From Hybos culiciformis (Eukaryota > Arthropoda > Insecta > Diptera > Hybotidae), in assembly GCA_964007475.1 (NCBI GenBank), contig OZ023273.1:6522234-6586233 (forward strand): a DNA stretch of 64,000 nucleotides. Direction: 5' to 3'. This document shows, one piece after another, positions 1 to 10,784 of this stretch; position 1 is the stretch's first letter; each line of letters starts with the position of its first letter. A program made the position numbers and the translations under genes. Below the pieces are notes generated by a model. That model saw only the letters and a program-made list of their open reading frames with translations, was not told the origin of the DNA and did no database searches.

Positions 1-1350
1 TACACAGGCCGACGAAATGCATTACTAATAAAGAAAATTACTGAAGTAATCAAATAAATAATAAAACAATATAAATATATTATTAGCTTTATACGTAATT
101 GACTGAATACAAGTAATAAGTAAAATTTTGATTAGCACTGAAGGACAATTAAAATAATTGAACATTTAGTTAAAATTTATTTAATATCTACATACATTAT
201 ATTTAAATAATGCTTAAAATTCCACATGTCAAATATCCATGTAAAACTATTTTTTATTTACAAAGGCTGCAAATGACTCGATGAAAATAATTTCAAAAAT
301 ACAAAATATTTTTTTATATAAAATCCAAAAAACATGTTAAATACAGGTCGAATAAATAAAAAATTAAATAAAACAAATGAACTTAATTTAAAATTATTTA
401 ATTACAATTTACAATATTGAAGATACCCAGTGGTGATATTCAGACCGTACCATACTTGTTAAGGTTTTCAAAGTTTTCCGCACATGTTGATAAGACTTTT
501 TTTAGTAAGTAAAATACAATTCTGCCGCATTCGAAGGAGAATTCAGCACAATCAGTAACATTATATCATAAAAGAAACTCTTTACAAAATAGAAACAATT
601 CAACGACAATTACTTTAATGGCAAAATGGATATAAGAATTGATGCTATGCCACATGTGACATCATAAGATTGTACAAGGACATCATGTGTCAAGTAATAC
701 ACCTATTACACATTCCCAAAAACAAAATTAAATATTGCAGTTATTAAATTAATATAATATTACACTGTTCTTTGCTCCATAAAAATTATACTCGTATGTG
801 TATCTCAAATTTTACTGAAGATATCTACACATCTAAATCAGTATCTAAATCAGTTTTGAAAAAATATATATTTTTATCCCGTTTGCAAACAAAAATGAAA
901 ACCAGTCTCTATGTTTAAATTTTCTATCTGTCAGTTGTTATTTCCGCATGATTTCGGTTACATCGAAATATGATCAATTTTGGTTCATTTTCACCTACAT
1001 ACCAGAAGTCTTAATATTTATATATTTATATACCTATATATAAATTTATATAAATTTTCAAAACTTTAATGAATTCTGCTGAAAGCCAGTATGTGGGAGG
1101 AACCCACATTTTTAAATGTATCCTTTCCACAGGCTTTTTCTATCTATATTTGTTTTCCGATCACTTTTGTACGTTTTTGTGAAAACCAAAATAGATTTTT
1201 TCAGAGAGCTTTCAAGAACATATCATTAGTAATTAGATGGCGGAGTGAAAATTTTCAGAAAAAAGCTCAAGTATCACTTTACAACTTTCGTTTTTTTATA
1301 ATAGACCTCTTAGAAATATATGTATATTAAGTTTATTAAGTTAATATTTG
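1..1350. other. Inter-gene part of the block, no gene seen
   Basis: AT-rich sequence downstream of the DH1 array on the minus strand and upstream of the next Gr C copy. It is repeated with small indels at about 10,968-12,307, 23,637-24,786 and, split by insertions, 32,342-36,680. The 79-codon frame at 1,091-1,330 is not preserved as a coding frame between copies and has no recognisable domain. I see no convincing gene here. Confidence 0.6.
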
Positions 1351-1648
1351 TAATGTGCATGTGATCGGTAAGTTGTATTTACAATCGCAAATTTAGCTCG
1401 ATACACATGTAATTATTTAATTAAGTAAATTTTATTTACATTCTCCGTATTAAGTAAATTTTATTTACTTTCTTCATTTTGAACTTTTGTTTATTTTTTG
1501 GATTGCAAATGTATTGATTGCAACTACCTCTCACATGCACATTAAAACAGTATAGAAAACATGTTAATAAAATTTGTTATAAAGCTCGTTGTGTATACAC
1601 AACTCGTTGTAATAACAAATTTTCTTAACATGTGTTGTAATCTACTAT
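1351..1648 (+). mobile_element. DH1 element, copy 1 of a tandem array
   Basis: The 5' part is bounded by a perfect 13-bp inverted repeat, AATGTGCATGTGA ... TCACATGCACATT. It is followed by a second half that folds on itself: AACATGTTAATAAAATTTG pairs with CAAATTTTCTTAACATGT. The element ends at AATCTACTA and a second copy starts at once. The inner loop of the hairpin is shorter than in other copies. There is no coding capacity, so it is non-autonomous. The superfamily is not certain; subterminal inverted repeats, a 3' hairpin, tandem copies and a near absence of target duplication resemble Helitron-like (Helentron/HINE) elements. Confidence 0.65.
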
Positions 1649-2262
1649 TAATGTGCATGTGATCGTTAAGTTGTATTTACAATCGTAAATTTAGGTCAGT
1701 ACATGGTATATTACATGCATCAATACACATGTAATTATTTACTTAAGTAAATTTTATTTACATTTTCCTATTAAGTAAATTGTATTTGCTTACTTAATTT
1801 GAACTGCGTAATACTATAAACAAAAAAAATATCATTCACACTCACAATATTTCAATACAGAAAAATACCAAAAATGTATAGATGGCAACTACCTCTCACA
1901 TGCATCATATCAATGTCAAAATCAAGTTTAGTTTATAATGCTAAAAATCTATAGTTTCCCTCTGAACAAAATTAAAACAAAAAAATTATCGATGTAATAA
2001 TAACGTGTCTGGATTGCGCGGCGCGCGACGTAAAAATGTTAAATTTTATGAAAATGTAAACTTAAGTATACTCGACAGCAAGTTCTTGTACGGTACAACT
2101 ATGTAGTTTTTATAACATGTTCTCACCTAGGCTTAGAACTACAAACTTTTAATACTTTAGCTAAAAACAAAAAAAAATTCGCGGCTATTTTTTTTTTCCC
2201 CCAAAAAGCGGCCAGTCGATCAGTCGATGAATTTTCTTAACATGTGTTACAATCTACTATTT
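1649..2262 (+). mobile_element. DH1 element, copy 2 with internal unrelated segment
   Basis: It begins with the same TAATGTGCATGTGATCG terminus directly after copy 1 and ends with the family 3' end (CTTAACATGTG ... CAATCTACTA). Between the inverted-repeat half and the 3' end lies a segment of about 290 bp (about 1,938-2,225) that block 2 does not have. It includes the window's most GC-rich short stretch (GCGCGGCGCGCGACG near 2,018). Confidence 0.55.
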
Positions 2263-2845
2263 TTAATGGATCTTCGAACCTCTACTACTAAATTTTTAAG
2301 CGAGTGTGGTTGGATTTTAGTACAAAAATTTAAACCATACTTCGAAAATTGCATTTTTATTCAAAAAAAAAAATGAATAAAAATAGAACAATGGTAACCT
2401 TGAAAGCATTGTCTGGCATTATAAAGAAAGTTTGATTTTGATGTCAATTGTCAAGAATTTGTTTTTTCTTTTGTCGAACGAGAAAAATGGCAGCAACAAG
2501 GAGATTACAAAAAGGTAAAATTTAATTTTAATTATAAAATAAAATAATTATAATTTTAATTTTAATTATTTAATTTTAATTTAAAATAAAAAAAAATATT
2601 AAATAAATTATTAAATAATTAAATAAATGACTTATTAACTAATTCCTAAAATAATAAAAAAAAAATAGTAATTTTTCCAAAAAAAAATTATTCGATTTTT
2701 TTTTTGCGAAAAAAAATTTGTCAATTGCAAAAAAAAAAAAAAAAACGAATAATTTTTTTTTTGGAAAAATTACTAATTTTTTTTTTTATTATTTTAGGAA
2801 TTAGCTGATCTTAAATCATCCGGTTTGAAATCATTTCTAAAAATA
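2263..2845 (+). pseudogene. Captured 5' fragment of a UBE2L3-like E2 ubiquitin-conjugating enzyme gene
   Basis: Seen: ATG at 2,487 encodes MAATRRLQK, then a GT donor (2,515). After an AT-rich intron there is an AG acceptor at 2,796-2,797 followed by GAA TTA GCT GAT..., encoding ELADLKSSGLKSF. Known: UBE2L3/UbcD10-type E2 proteins begin MAASRRLMKELEEI or similar, so the match covers the N-terminal helix. The region upstream of the ATG is single-copy-like host sequence, plausibly the parent 5' UTR and promoter. The rest of the E2 (catalytic Cys region) is absent; DH1 sequence follows directly. An extra A in the CAAAAAG run puts exon 1 out of phase with exon 2. The intron contains a palindrome of about 150 bp. 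Interpreted as a host fragment captured between DH1 copies and not as a working gene. Confidence 0.75.
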
Positions 2846-3153
2846 AATTTACTTCCGTATTAATTAAATTTTATTTCCTTGCTTCATTTTGAATTTTTGT
2901 TAATTTTTTTCATTGCAAATGTATTGATTGCAACTACCTCTCACATGCACATTAAAGCAGTATACAAAACAAGTTAATAAAATTTGTTATACAGCTCGCT
3001 GTGTATATGCACAAAAACACATGCACACTTGTCAATATTATATATCACTCGACCTTGTGATATAAGTATTGACTCGTGTGCGTATGTTTTTGTGTAAAAA
3101 CACAACTCGTTGTAAGAACAAATTTTCTTAACATGTGTTGCAATCTACTATTT
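2846..3153 (+). mobile_element. DH1 element, copy 3, 5'-truncated, following the captured fragment
   Basis: It starts abruptly in the DH1 body (ttacttccgtattaatt) right after the E2 fragment and continues through the inverted repeat and the full 3' hairpin. The hairpin includes matched arms around 3,028-3,098 (cacaaaaacacatgcacac with the reverse later) and ends at GCAATCTACTA. The missing 5' part is replaced by the captured host sequence. Confidence 0.6.
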
Positions 3154-4004
3154 TTGACAGAAATTAACCAAAAAAAAATTCAAGAAATATTTTCATAGCT
3201 GTAATGCTAAATTATTACTGTTATAATACTAAATTAAAACTTAATGACACATTTTAGAAATTATATAGGTTTGTACTTTCCGTAAGAAAACTATTATTTA
3301 TAGTAAAAGGCAGAAGTGAAATATGTGTATATATTCACTTGTAAACTGTACATATTTCATACTTACACTTCTAGATAATCTTTCATCAGTCTTATATGTT
3401 GATTTAATATGTAAAAAATTTATTTTTGCCTTTTCTAAATTCTTCAATATTCGATCAGTTGACATAATTAACAGTATCACATCAATTGATAATAAAATTG
3501 AAATTAAAATAATTTTCGATTGTGAACCAGCATTTATTTGATATAAAATTTGTGTAAATGCAATATACAGATAAAATAATAATAAAATAAAATAATATAA
3601 AAAAAGAAACCAACTAAATTTTGTAATAGTTATTTTAGGTATTTTTTTTACTAAATTAAATAAATTTAAATAAATTTTTGAAATTTTATCAATTTTTTTT
3701 GTACATTTATAATATATTATTTTAATTTTTACATTATTATTCAATTCTAAAGTAAACAAATACATTTCTTCTATATGTCTCAAATAATTACCAATATTTA
3801 TATAAAATTCTGATATTAATAAATTACTAAATATATATAAATTCATCATTAAAAATGCCGAAAATTTTGTGAATTGTGAATAGAAATAATAAATATTACT
3901 CAATAGATTAAACTGCATTTTATTAAAATTAATTATTATTTGAACCTCTGTTAAAATTAAACTTAACCATATAAACATTTTAATTACTAAATATAATAAA
4001 AAAC

Positions 4005-4541
4005 ACACGAAGCAGTCATAGGAACTGCCGAAAGAAGTTAATACTTAAAAGCTTTAAACTATGAAATATAGTACGATTCAAATCACTTGACCAATCCGTT
4101 ATGCAAAGCTTTCCTTTTCCATTACAAAATTCCATACAAAATTGCATGAGCTTTTATTCTTATATAATTTCCCCTAAATTTTGTATGGATTTTTGTAATG
4201 GAAACGGAAAGCTTTGCATAACGGATTGGTCAAGTGATTTGAATCGTACTCTAACAGTGGCTATAAATGATGGGCTGCTCAGTACAAAATGTAAATAAAA
4301 CACACGAAGCAGTCATAGAACTGCCGACAGAAGTTTATACTTAAAAAGATTTAAACTATGAAATAATAACAGTGGCTACAAATGATGGGCTGCTCAGACA
4401 AAATGTAAATTAAAATAAAAATATTCTAATTTACATTTTGTACTGAGCAGACCATCATTTATAGCCACTGTTATTATTTCATAGTTTAATAAATCTTTAA
4501 GTATAAACTTCTGTTGGCAGTTCTATGACTGCTTCGTGTGT
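4005..4541. mobile_element. Foldback cassette inserted in Gr A
   Basis: Three copies of a sequence of about 110 bp (cacacgaagcagtcatag ... gggctgctcag...aatgtaaat): two head-to-tail (4,005-4,290 with an insertion, and 4,300-4,412) and one inverted (4,430-4,541). The outer ends are therefore inverted repeats. It replaces part of Gr A exon 1. No coding capacity. Family unknown. Confidence 0.65.
4071..4249. mobile_element. Palindromic MITE nested in the foldback cassette
   Basis: Near-perfect terminal inverted repeats of about 60 bp, starting GTACGATTCAAATCACTTG and ending with its reverse complement. The second copy of the host cassette (aaactatgaaataataacagtgg) lacks it, which gives the empty site. 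About 180 bp, non-coding. Confidence 0.75.
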
Positions 4542-4544
4542 TTT

Positions 4545-4798
4545 TTTGTACATTTTGCGTCGGCACAACCTAACCGTACCTCCCTGCCAAAAAAATTTTC
4601 GGCTGGTAATTTTAATTTCACCGGAGCTACCCATTTAAAAAAAAATGTTCGTATATTTTGCTCCGGCACGACCTAACCGTAGCTCCCCACCCAAAATTTT
4701 TTTTCAGGTAATATTAATTTCACCGGAGCTACCTATTTTGAAAAAAAAAAAAATTTCGTATATTTTCCTCCGGCACGACCTAACCGTAGCTTCCTATC
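4545..4798. repeat. Minisatellite, about 105-bp period, 2.5 copies
   Basis: The phrase CGGCACGACCTAACCGTAGC (or a one-to-two base variant) occurs at about 4,561, 4,663 and 4,771, separated by similar AT-rich spacers containing ttcaccggagctac. The array abuts the surviving 5' stub of Gr A. Confidence 0.7.
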
Positions 4799-5355
4799 CA
4801 ATTATAATTATAATTATTATTTTTTCTTTTTTCATTATAATTTAGTACAAACTTAAGGACAGAATTCAAAATTAATAATAAAGTTAAGACAATTTAATGT
4901 TGAATAAATCATCAAAACAAATTTTGATTAAAAACATTTTTGTATGAATGCATTTCCAATAAACGAAAAACTGAAGTGGATATAGTAATAAATTATTAAT
5001 CAAAAATATAAATATATTATTAAGCTTAATTAATTGAAATCAGTAGTTATATGTGTATTATACAAATTATAATATGTATAGGTAGTAGTAATAATAATTT
5101 TTACATTTCATTACCAAAAAATTGTAATTCCAATACCCACAAAATTTTGCCTAGGCATTTTTATTATTTAGTATTATTTACATAAATTTAGTTTCAAAAA
5201 TCATAAAATATTTTAATCGTAAATAGGATCTTTTTATTTCAATGAGAATTGAAATCTTCCAAATGCATATCAGATAAACGTATATTATAAAACTTAGTTA
5301 ATTTCAGTGTCAGAAATAACATTTTTATAACATACGTAAAATTTCAAACATTTTA

Positions 5356-6973
5356 TTAGTGAAATATTTTTTGTTGGTCGTATATTTTACATTGAATTAA
5401 TATTGTTAAATTTATAATTGTGGTGTGTATCAATGAAATTATTAAAGCTGACTTTATATTGAACAATCCTAATACACTTAAATTCAAATCGTATGTTTGT
5501 GGTTGTCTTATAAGATTTTCAGTCTGAAAAATAAAAGAAAAGAAATATGTATTTTAGAAATGTGTTTTATAAATCCATATTTACTTGTCTAAATATACAT
5601 TAAAAATTTGCTCCAACCGGACAACAAAACAAAACATGATTCCCCATATCACAACCGAAATTATAGTGAATGTCCAAGAACTCTTAAAACTTGTGACCTT
5701 GAACAAATAATATGGCCTCTTCCGATCCGATCTCGTACTATATGTAAAACTGGTATACGAATTGTGTTGTAATGTAGAATTCCGGTTAATTTTATATTAA
5801 GAACATCATATGAGGAACATTCAAAAAATATAATATGTTTTAGAAAAGATTTAAAAAAAAAAACTCAATATTTTAATATTACATTAACACATCTCAAAAT
5901 TAGAAAGTTTGTTCATATTTTTTACTTACACTTCTAGATAATCTATCATCAAATTCATATCCTGATTTTATGTCTAAAAAAAATAACTTGACTTTTTCTG
6001 AATTTTTCAATATTCGATCAGTTGAAATAACAACTAATGATACATCAATTGATAAAAAAAAAACAATTAAAATTAATATCGAATTTATATCTTCATTTTG
6101 TGCGTATAATTTATGTGTAAATACTTCATATAGGAAAAATAATGATGAAATAAAATAATGTAATAAATAGAAAACAACTAAATTTTGAAATAAATTATTC
6201 AAATTTTTAATCAGTTTGTATAAATTTAAATAAATTTTTGAAATTTTATCAATTTTTTTAATATATTTATAATATATTGTTTTATTTTTTATATTATTAT
6301 TTAATTTAAAAGTAACCAAAAAGACTTCTATAATCCGAAATAAATTTCTCATATGATTACCAGTATTCACATAAAATTCTGATATTAATAAATGACATAA
6401 AAAATATAAATTTATCATAATAAATGTAGAGATTCTTGAGAATTGAATTAAAATATAATAATACAGTTTTATAATTACTACATCAAAAATTTTTCTATTA
6501 CGAGTAATTATTACTTGATAATCTAGTGCAACTAAATTAATCCATATAAATAGTTTTAGCATTAAGAATAAAAGAAATTTAGTAGAAATACTTTCATACC
6601 AATATTTGGATTTTAATACAGTTCGATATAATTTTAAAAAACTATTTAAACATGAGAAAATTTTATTTTGTTTAAAAATTAATTTAAATATTGTTAAGCA
6701 TTGTACAATGATTAATATAAAATGAAGTAAATATTTTAATAAAATAAAATTTGAATCATATTCTTTACTTATTATTTCTTGCTGATATTTAATTAACAAT
6801 ATTATTATACTCGAAATTAATATTAGCAATCGAAATGAAATTGATATGTAATAAAATTTCGTTGGTTTTTTAAATTTGTTTTCGGTAGTAATTGTAAATG
6901 TTGTAAAAAAAAATATTTTAAACAAATTTACATAAATATTAATAATTATAATAAATATTATTTCTTTTTTCAT
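5356..6973 (-). CDS. Gustatory receptor subfamily B, block 1 (intact, two exons)
   Basis: Spliced as 6,973-5,930 (348 codons) and 5,523-5,356 (55 codons plus stop); product 403 aa, a normal Gr length. Exon 1 ends LSRS before GTAAGT; the acceptor is TTTTTCAG; phase 0; intron 406 bp. Hydrophobic segments are at about 5-26 (N-terminal), 42-62, 76-100, 131-150, 168-199, 262-288 and 296-316. TM7 is in exon 2, ending TIINLTILIQCK, the insect Gr TYhhhhhQF-type signature. Known: Grs are seven-helix ligand-gated cation channels (7tm_7 family), tetrameric, with an intracellular N-terminus, expressed in chemosensory neurons. The start is the MKKE shared by all paralogues. An AATAAA overlaps the stop codon. 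The ligand cannot be read from sequence. The exon structure is firm; the family call is strong. Confidence 0.88.
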
Positions 6974-7001
6974 TATTATTTGATATAAAAAACCTTAAAC
7001 C

Positions 7002-7038
7002 CTCAAATAATGTAACAGAGCTCAAAATGCATAATGAT
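7002..7038 (-). promoter_or_regulatory. Conserved upstream element of Gr B block 1
   Basis: On the minus strand ATCATTATGCATTTTGAG is followed by CTCTGTTACATTATTTGAG, 29-65 bp upstream of the start codon. The same sequence with few changes precedes all A, B, C and D copies although the sequence around it has diverged. It may be core promoter or 5' UTR. Confidence 0.5.
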
Positions 7039-8326
7039 TTAAAATTGTATAGAGAAAAATTTTAAAAAATAATAATTTAATATTGAATAAATAAATTTTT
7101 AAAACAAATAGTTAAAAGCCCGTCGTCTTCTTGTGAGCATAAATGAATTTCCAATAATAGAAATTACTGAAGTAGATTAAGTAATCAATTAAATAATCAA
7201 CAATATGAATACATTATAAGGCTTAAGTAATTGGCTCAATTCAAGTTGTAAGTAAAATTATGATTACTAATGGAAGATTCAGTTTAAATAATACTCATAT
7301 TGAAATAATGCTGAATATTTTAGGTATTAGAATAATGTGGAGTATATATATTTAAATAATGATTGAGAAGAAATTAAACAATCTTTTTTTTTTTACCCAT
7401 ATTTTTCACAAATTTCCAAAGCTTTCCAAAATAAATTGAAGTTCATTATAGAAAGTTTAAAATCAGCCTTGTCCTACATTAAATCCTAAATAAAAGGAAG
7501 AATAGATACATATAATAAAATTGTTATGTTTATTTATTGTAAATTTCACGCTGCAGAATTGAAAAATGTTTTTGCTCTTTTTTGTTTTAATTTTACAGGA
7601 AATAAACGGCAGCGGTGAAAAATGCGCAAAGATTGTATGAAAAGAACCATAAGTGGAGTATTAAAATCTATATTTGAATTTTATTTCTGTGCAGAAACTA
7701 CAACTTATTAGAAAAATTAACAAATTTTTATAATTAAATAAAATTATTGAAATTATTGAAAAATTAAAGAAATTCAAAATGCATGTCAGCAGACTTGGAG
7801 AGTGATATTTTAGCTTTATTTATGTGTTTGATTTTTTTATTAAACTAGTTCGAAAATTACGAGTTTTTTTCTGAAAAAAAAGTGTGTTGTTTCATAACTT
7901 CTATTAAAAATTCATGTTTCCCAATTTCTCACTATAGTTTCTTTTTGTGTTTTGTACACAAGAACATAAGTACAGATTTTTAGTACATTACTATGTTTAA
8001 AAAAAAATTAATAAATTATTCTACGGAATCACAAAAATTAATATTGAGCAGTTTTGCCGCAAGTGAAACTTACCTTAAAATCAATTTCACATTATTCGAA
8101 AAGAAGGTTTTTCTTTTTCTGGAAAGTCTTGGATAATGAATGTTTTCTAACAATAAAGAAATACATAAAATTTTAATTAAAATTACACAGAACGTTAAGA
8201 AAAGTCACTACTAATGTACCAAAATCTTAAAAATTCATTCATTAATCATTTACCTAAATTATTTGAAGAGAGAAAAAAAGTAAGAAAAACACATAAAATT
8301 TTGATTAACATAGAATTTAAAATATT
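7039..8326. other. Gr B upstream / Gr C downstream spacer
   Basis: AT-rich spacer with no gene. At 7,085-7,330 it is a diverged copy of the sequence that also lies upstream of Gr A and Gr C (gcccgtcgtc / gccgacgaaatgc, then ttccaataa ... ttactgaagta), showing that the three subfamilies share an upstream region. A short conserved non-AT stretch, GGCAGCGGTGAAAAATGCGC at about 7,609-7,628, is repeated in blocks 2 and 3; its nature is unknown. Confidence 0.55.
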
Positions 8327-10719
8327 TTATTCGTAAGTATTCTTAATCAATTTACATTGAATTAATATTGTTAAATTTATAATTATATTGTGAACGAACG
8401 AAATTATTAGAAATGATCTTATATTGAACAGTCCTAAAACACTTAGATCCAAATCGTATATTTGAAGTTGCCTTATTAGCATTTCAATCTTAAAAAAAAA
8501 AAAAGATTAATTTTAGAAATATTTTTTATAAATATGTGCATGTTTTTTTTTTTTTGTTACACATATATGCAATGTATGTGGAGCTTTTTATACTTTAATA
8601 CTTAATAGAACAGGCGTGAGTTGTTTGTTCCAGAGAAGTACTTTTCCATGATATGTCAAACGTATATTTACTGTGTAACAACCTTATTTCATTTCCGAAC
8701 AATCTTGGGTATTGAATTAGGGATTTTATCTCTATGGAAAAGGATAGTGTACACGAACGTATTTTGAATCGGACCGGATTTGAACCGGTGCAGTTTAAAT
8801 TTGGTAGTGAAAATGCGCCGTCCAAATTAATAAAATTTAGAGAAATGCAAGATATTATAGTAAAACTATTTTTTTCAAAATATGTTAAAATTATTAAAGA
8901 AATTGATTTTTTTTTTTTTGCTGCCTGAAAATTTCATTAATGCCTTGTTTATAGCTAATTTACCTATCTGAAAAAATGGTACCGTAAAAACCGATTTTCT
9001 ATGTTATTATTCTATTTATATTTAAGCAAATTTACTGAAAATAAAGATATTAATTTTATCTACTTTTCGTAAAAGGAATTTTTTTAAATTATTTTCAAAT
9101 AATTAAGAAAATTGAATTTATTTTTTTTTGCTATCTGAAAAATTTCATTACTTCACAAAATTATTTTTTTGTTTCTTTTTCATTACGTTTCCTTCCTATC
9201 TGAGTTTTTTTTTCATAATATTGGATGTCAAAAATTTTTTTTCTTTCTTTTTTTATATTTTTTGCAGTAGATTTTTTACTTTCAGATAAAATTAGCTGTG
9301 AATAGGTTTCCGGAACATTCCTCCAAAAATTACTTTACTGTGGTAGCTATAAACAATGCATAAACAAGGCTTAAAATACAAAATAATTTTTTTTGTTTCT
9401 TTTTCATTGCGTTTCAACATTTTAGCTTTTAATTCAAGTCAAATCGAATACAACGAAGAAAGCCCAAAATTTAGAAAGGTTCAGTCACCTTCAAACGATA
9501 ATCTCAAAAAAAATTTTGCATAAGTTTGATGCCCTGATTAGAGCTAATATTAATTTTGACGTCCCGTTATGCCTCGAACATATCTAATACCATCATACAT
9601 ATCTAATTTTCGGTTTTAATAATAATTTCACACCTCAAAAATAAGGAAAGGAAATTTTTCTTGGAGAATTGTGTTGTGATCATATTTTTTACTTGCACTT
9701 ACACTTCTAGATAATCTATCATCAATTTTATATGTTGATTTGAAATCTGACAAAATAATTTTCACTTTTTCTAATTTTTTTAATATTCGATCAGTCGAAA
9801 TAATAAAGATTATTACATCAAATGAAAATAAAAATGAACTTGAACTGATTTCCCATTGTGAATATACATTTATTTCATTTAAATATATTTTAAATACACT
9901 ATACAGAAAAAATAATATTATAATAAAATAATATAAAAAAAAAAACCCAATTAAATTTTGAAATAAATTATTTAAATTTTTTACTAATTTATATAAATTT
10001 AAATAAATTTTTAAAATTTTTTTAATTTTTTCAATATATTTACAATGTATTTTTTCAGTTTCTATATTATTACTTAATTTGGAAGTAACCACGTCTATGC
10101 TTCGAAATAAATTTCTCAAATGATTTCCAGTATTCGCGTAAAATTCTGATATTAATAAATGACATAAAAAATATAAATTTGCCATTGAAAATGCAGACAA
10201 TCTTTCGAATTCTGTAAAAAAATAATAGGGCATTTTCATTAATTCAAAAGCCTTTTTATTACGATTAATTACTTGCTTAGCCTCTATTATTGTTAAGCTA
10301 AACCGTAAAAAAATTTTTATTATTGAATATAAAAAAAAAGTTGTCGAAATTTCATGACAATATTTTGATTTAAATATAATTCTATACAATTTTAAAAAAT
10401 TATTTAAATATAATAGAATTTCATTTTCTTTAAAAATTAATTTAAATATAGTGCAAAAAGTTATAATGATTGATATTGAAAAAATTATATATTTTAATAT
10501 TAAAAAATGTATATCAGATTCATTACTTATTACTTTATTTTCATTTTTGGTTAAAAACAAAAATATTGCTAAAATTAATATTGACAGTCGAATTAAAATG
10601 AATATGTAATTAAATTTTGACTGTTTCTTAGAAGAAGTTGTGAATGTTGTGAAATAAAGTATTTTAAATAAATTTACATATATATTTATAATTATAATTA
10701 ATATTTTTTCTTTTTTCAT
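8327..10719 (-). CDS. Gustatory receptor subfamily C, block 1 (intact, two exons)
   Basis: Spliced as 10,719-9,703 (339 codons) and 8,488-8,327 (53 codons plus stop); product 392 aa. Exon 1 ends DDRLSRS before GTAAGT; the acceptor is TTTTTTTAAG; phase 0. The intron is 1,214 bp, swollen by a TTAA-type element. Exon 2 encodes IEMLIRQLQIYDLDL, then TM7 and IINLTILIQCK. Conserved Gr C features: LLISEFYANTGNHLRNLFR in the TM4-loop region and STDRILKKLEK after TM6. Compared with block 3 copy C, residues after about 30 lack four codons (SGRKIKK-type region). No stop or frameshift seen. Role as for Gr family: membrane chemoreceptor channel of gustatory neurons, ligand unknown. Confidence 0.87.
8941..9370. 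mobile_element. TTAA-flanked MITE in the Gr C intron
   Basis: TTAA at 8,937-8,940 and again at 9,371-9,374. The ends are inverted (TGCCTTGTTTATAGCTA ... ATAAACAAGGC). The empty site is seen in blocks 2 and 3 (gaaaatttcaTTAAaatac, e.g. near 21,193). TTAA duplication is typical of piggyBac-type elements; 430 bp, no coding capacity. Confidence 0.75.
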
Positions 10720-10747
10720 TATTATTTGATATAAAAAAGCTTAAACG

Positions 10748-10784
10748 CTCAAATAATGTAACAGAGTTCAAAAAGGATAATGAT
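10748..10784 (-). promoter_or_regulatory. Conserved upstream element of Gr C block 1
   Basis: Same element as upstream of Gr B: CTCTGTTACATTATTTGAG-type core (here with AACTCTG) 29-65 bp before the ATG on the minus strand. Confidence 0.45.

Larger units (their letters stand above)
3367..4835 (-). pseudogene. Gustatory receptor subfamily A, block 1 copy (broken)
   Basis: Recognisable Gr exon 1 from the middle of the protein to the splice donor: frame 4,008 to 3,367 contains LLISEFYINIGNYL, KIYLNLFNLVKK, STDRILKNLEKAK and ends DERLSRS before GTAAGT. The start (MKKEK...) survives only as a stub at about 4,799-4,835. The roughly 120 codons between were lost and replaced by a foldback and minisatellite insertion (about 4,005-4,798). 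A 4-residue deletion removes the NLFR seen in B and C. No TM7 exon is present within 3 kb downstream; DH1 sequence sits where it should be. It cannot encode a full receptor. Confidence 0.8.

Noticed and set aside
1091..1330. 79-codon frame repeated in other blocks
   Set aside because: The homologous frames are shortened or shifted in the other blocks, and no domain or splice context supports coding.
8595..8825. Frames of about 64-76 codons on both strands in the Gr C intron
   Set aside because: Both lie within the intron and are disrupted in block 3, where this part of the intron is deleted.
9740..9931. Plus-strand frames antisense to Gr exon 1 (also 3,323; 5,970; 14,480; 27,259; 30,980)
   Set aside because: They mirror the conserved minus-strand coding frame and recur only because the Gr genes are paralogous.
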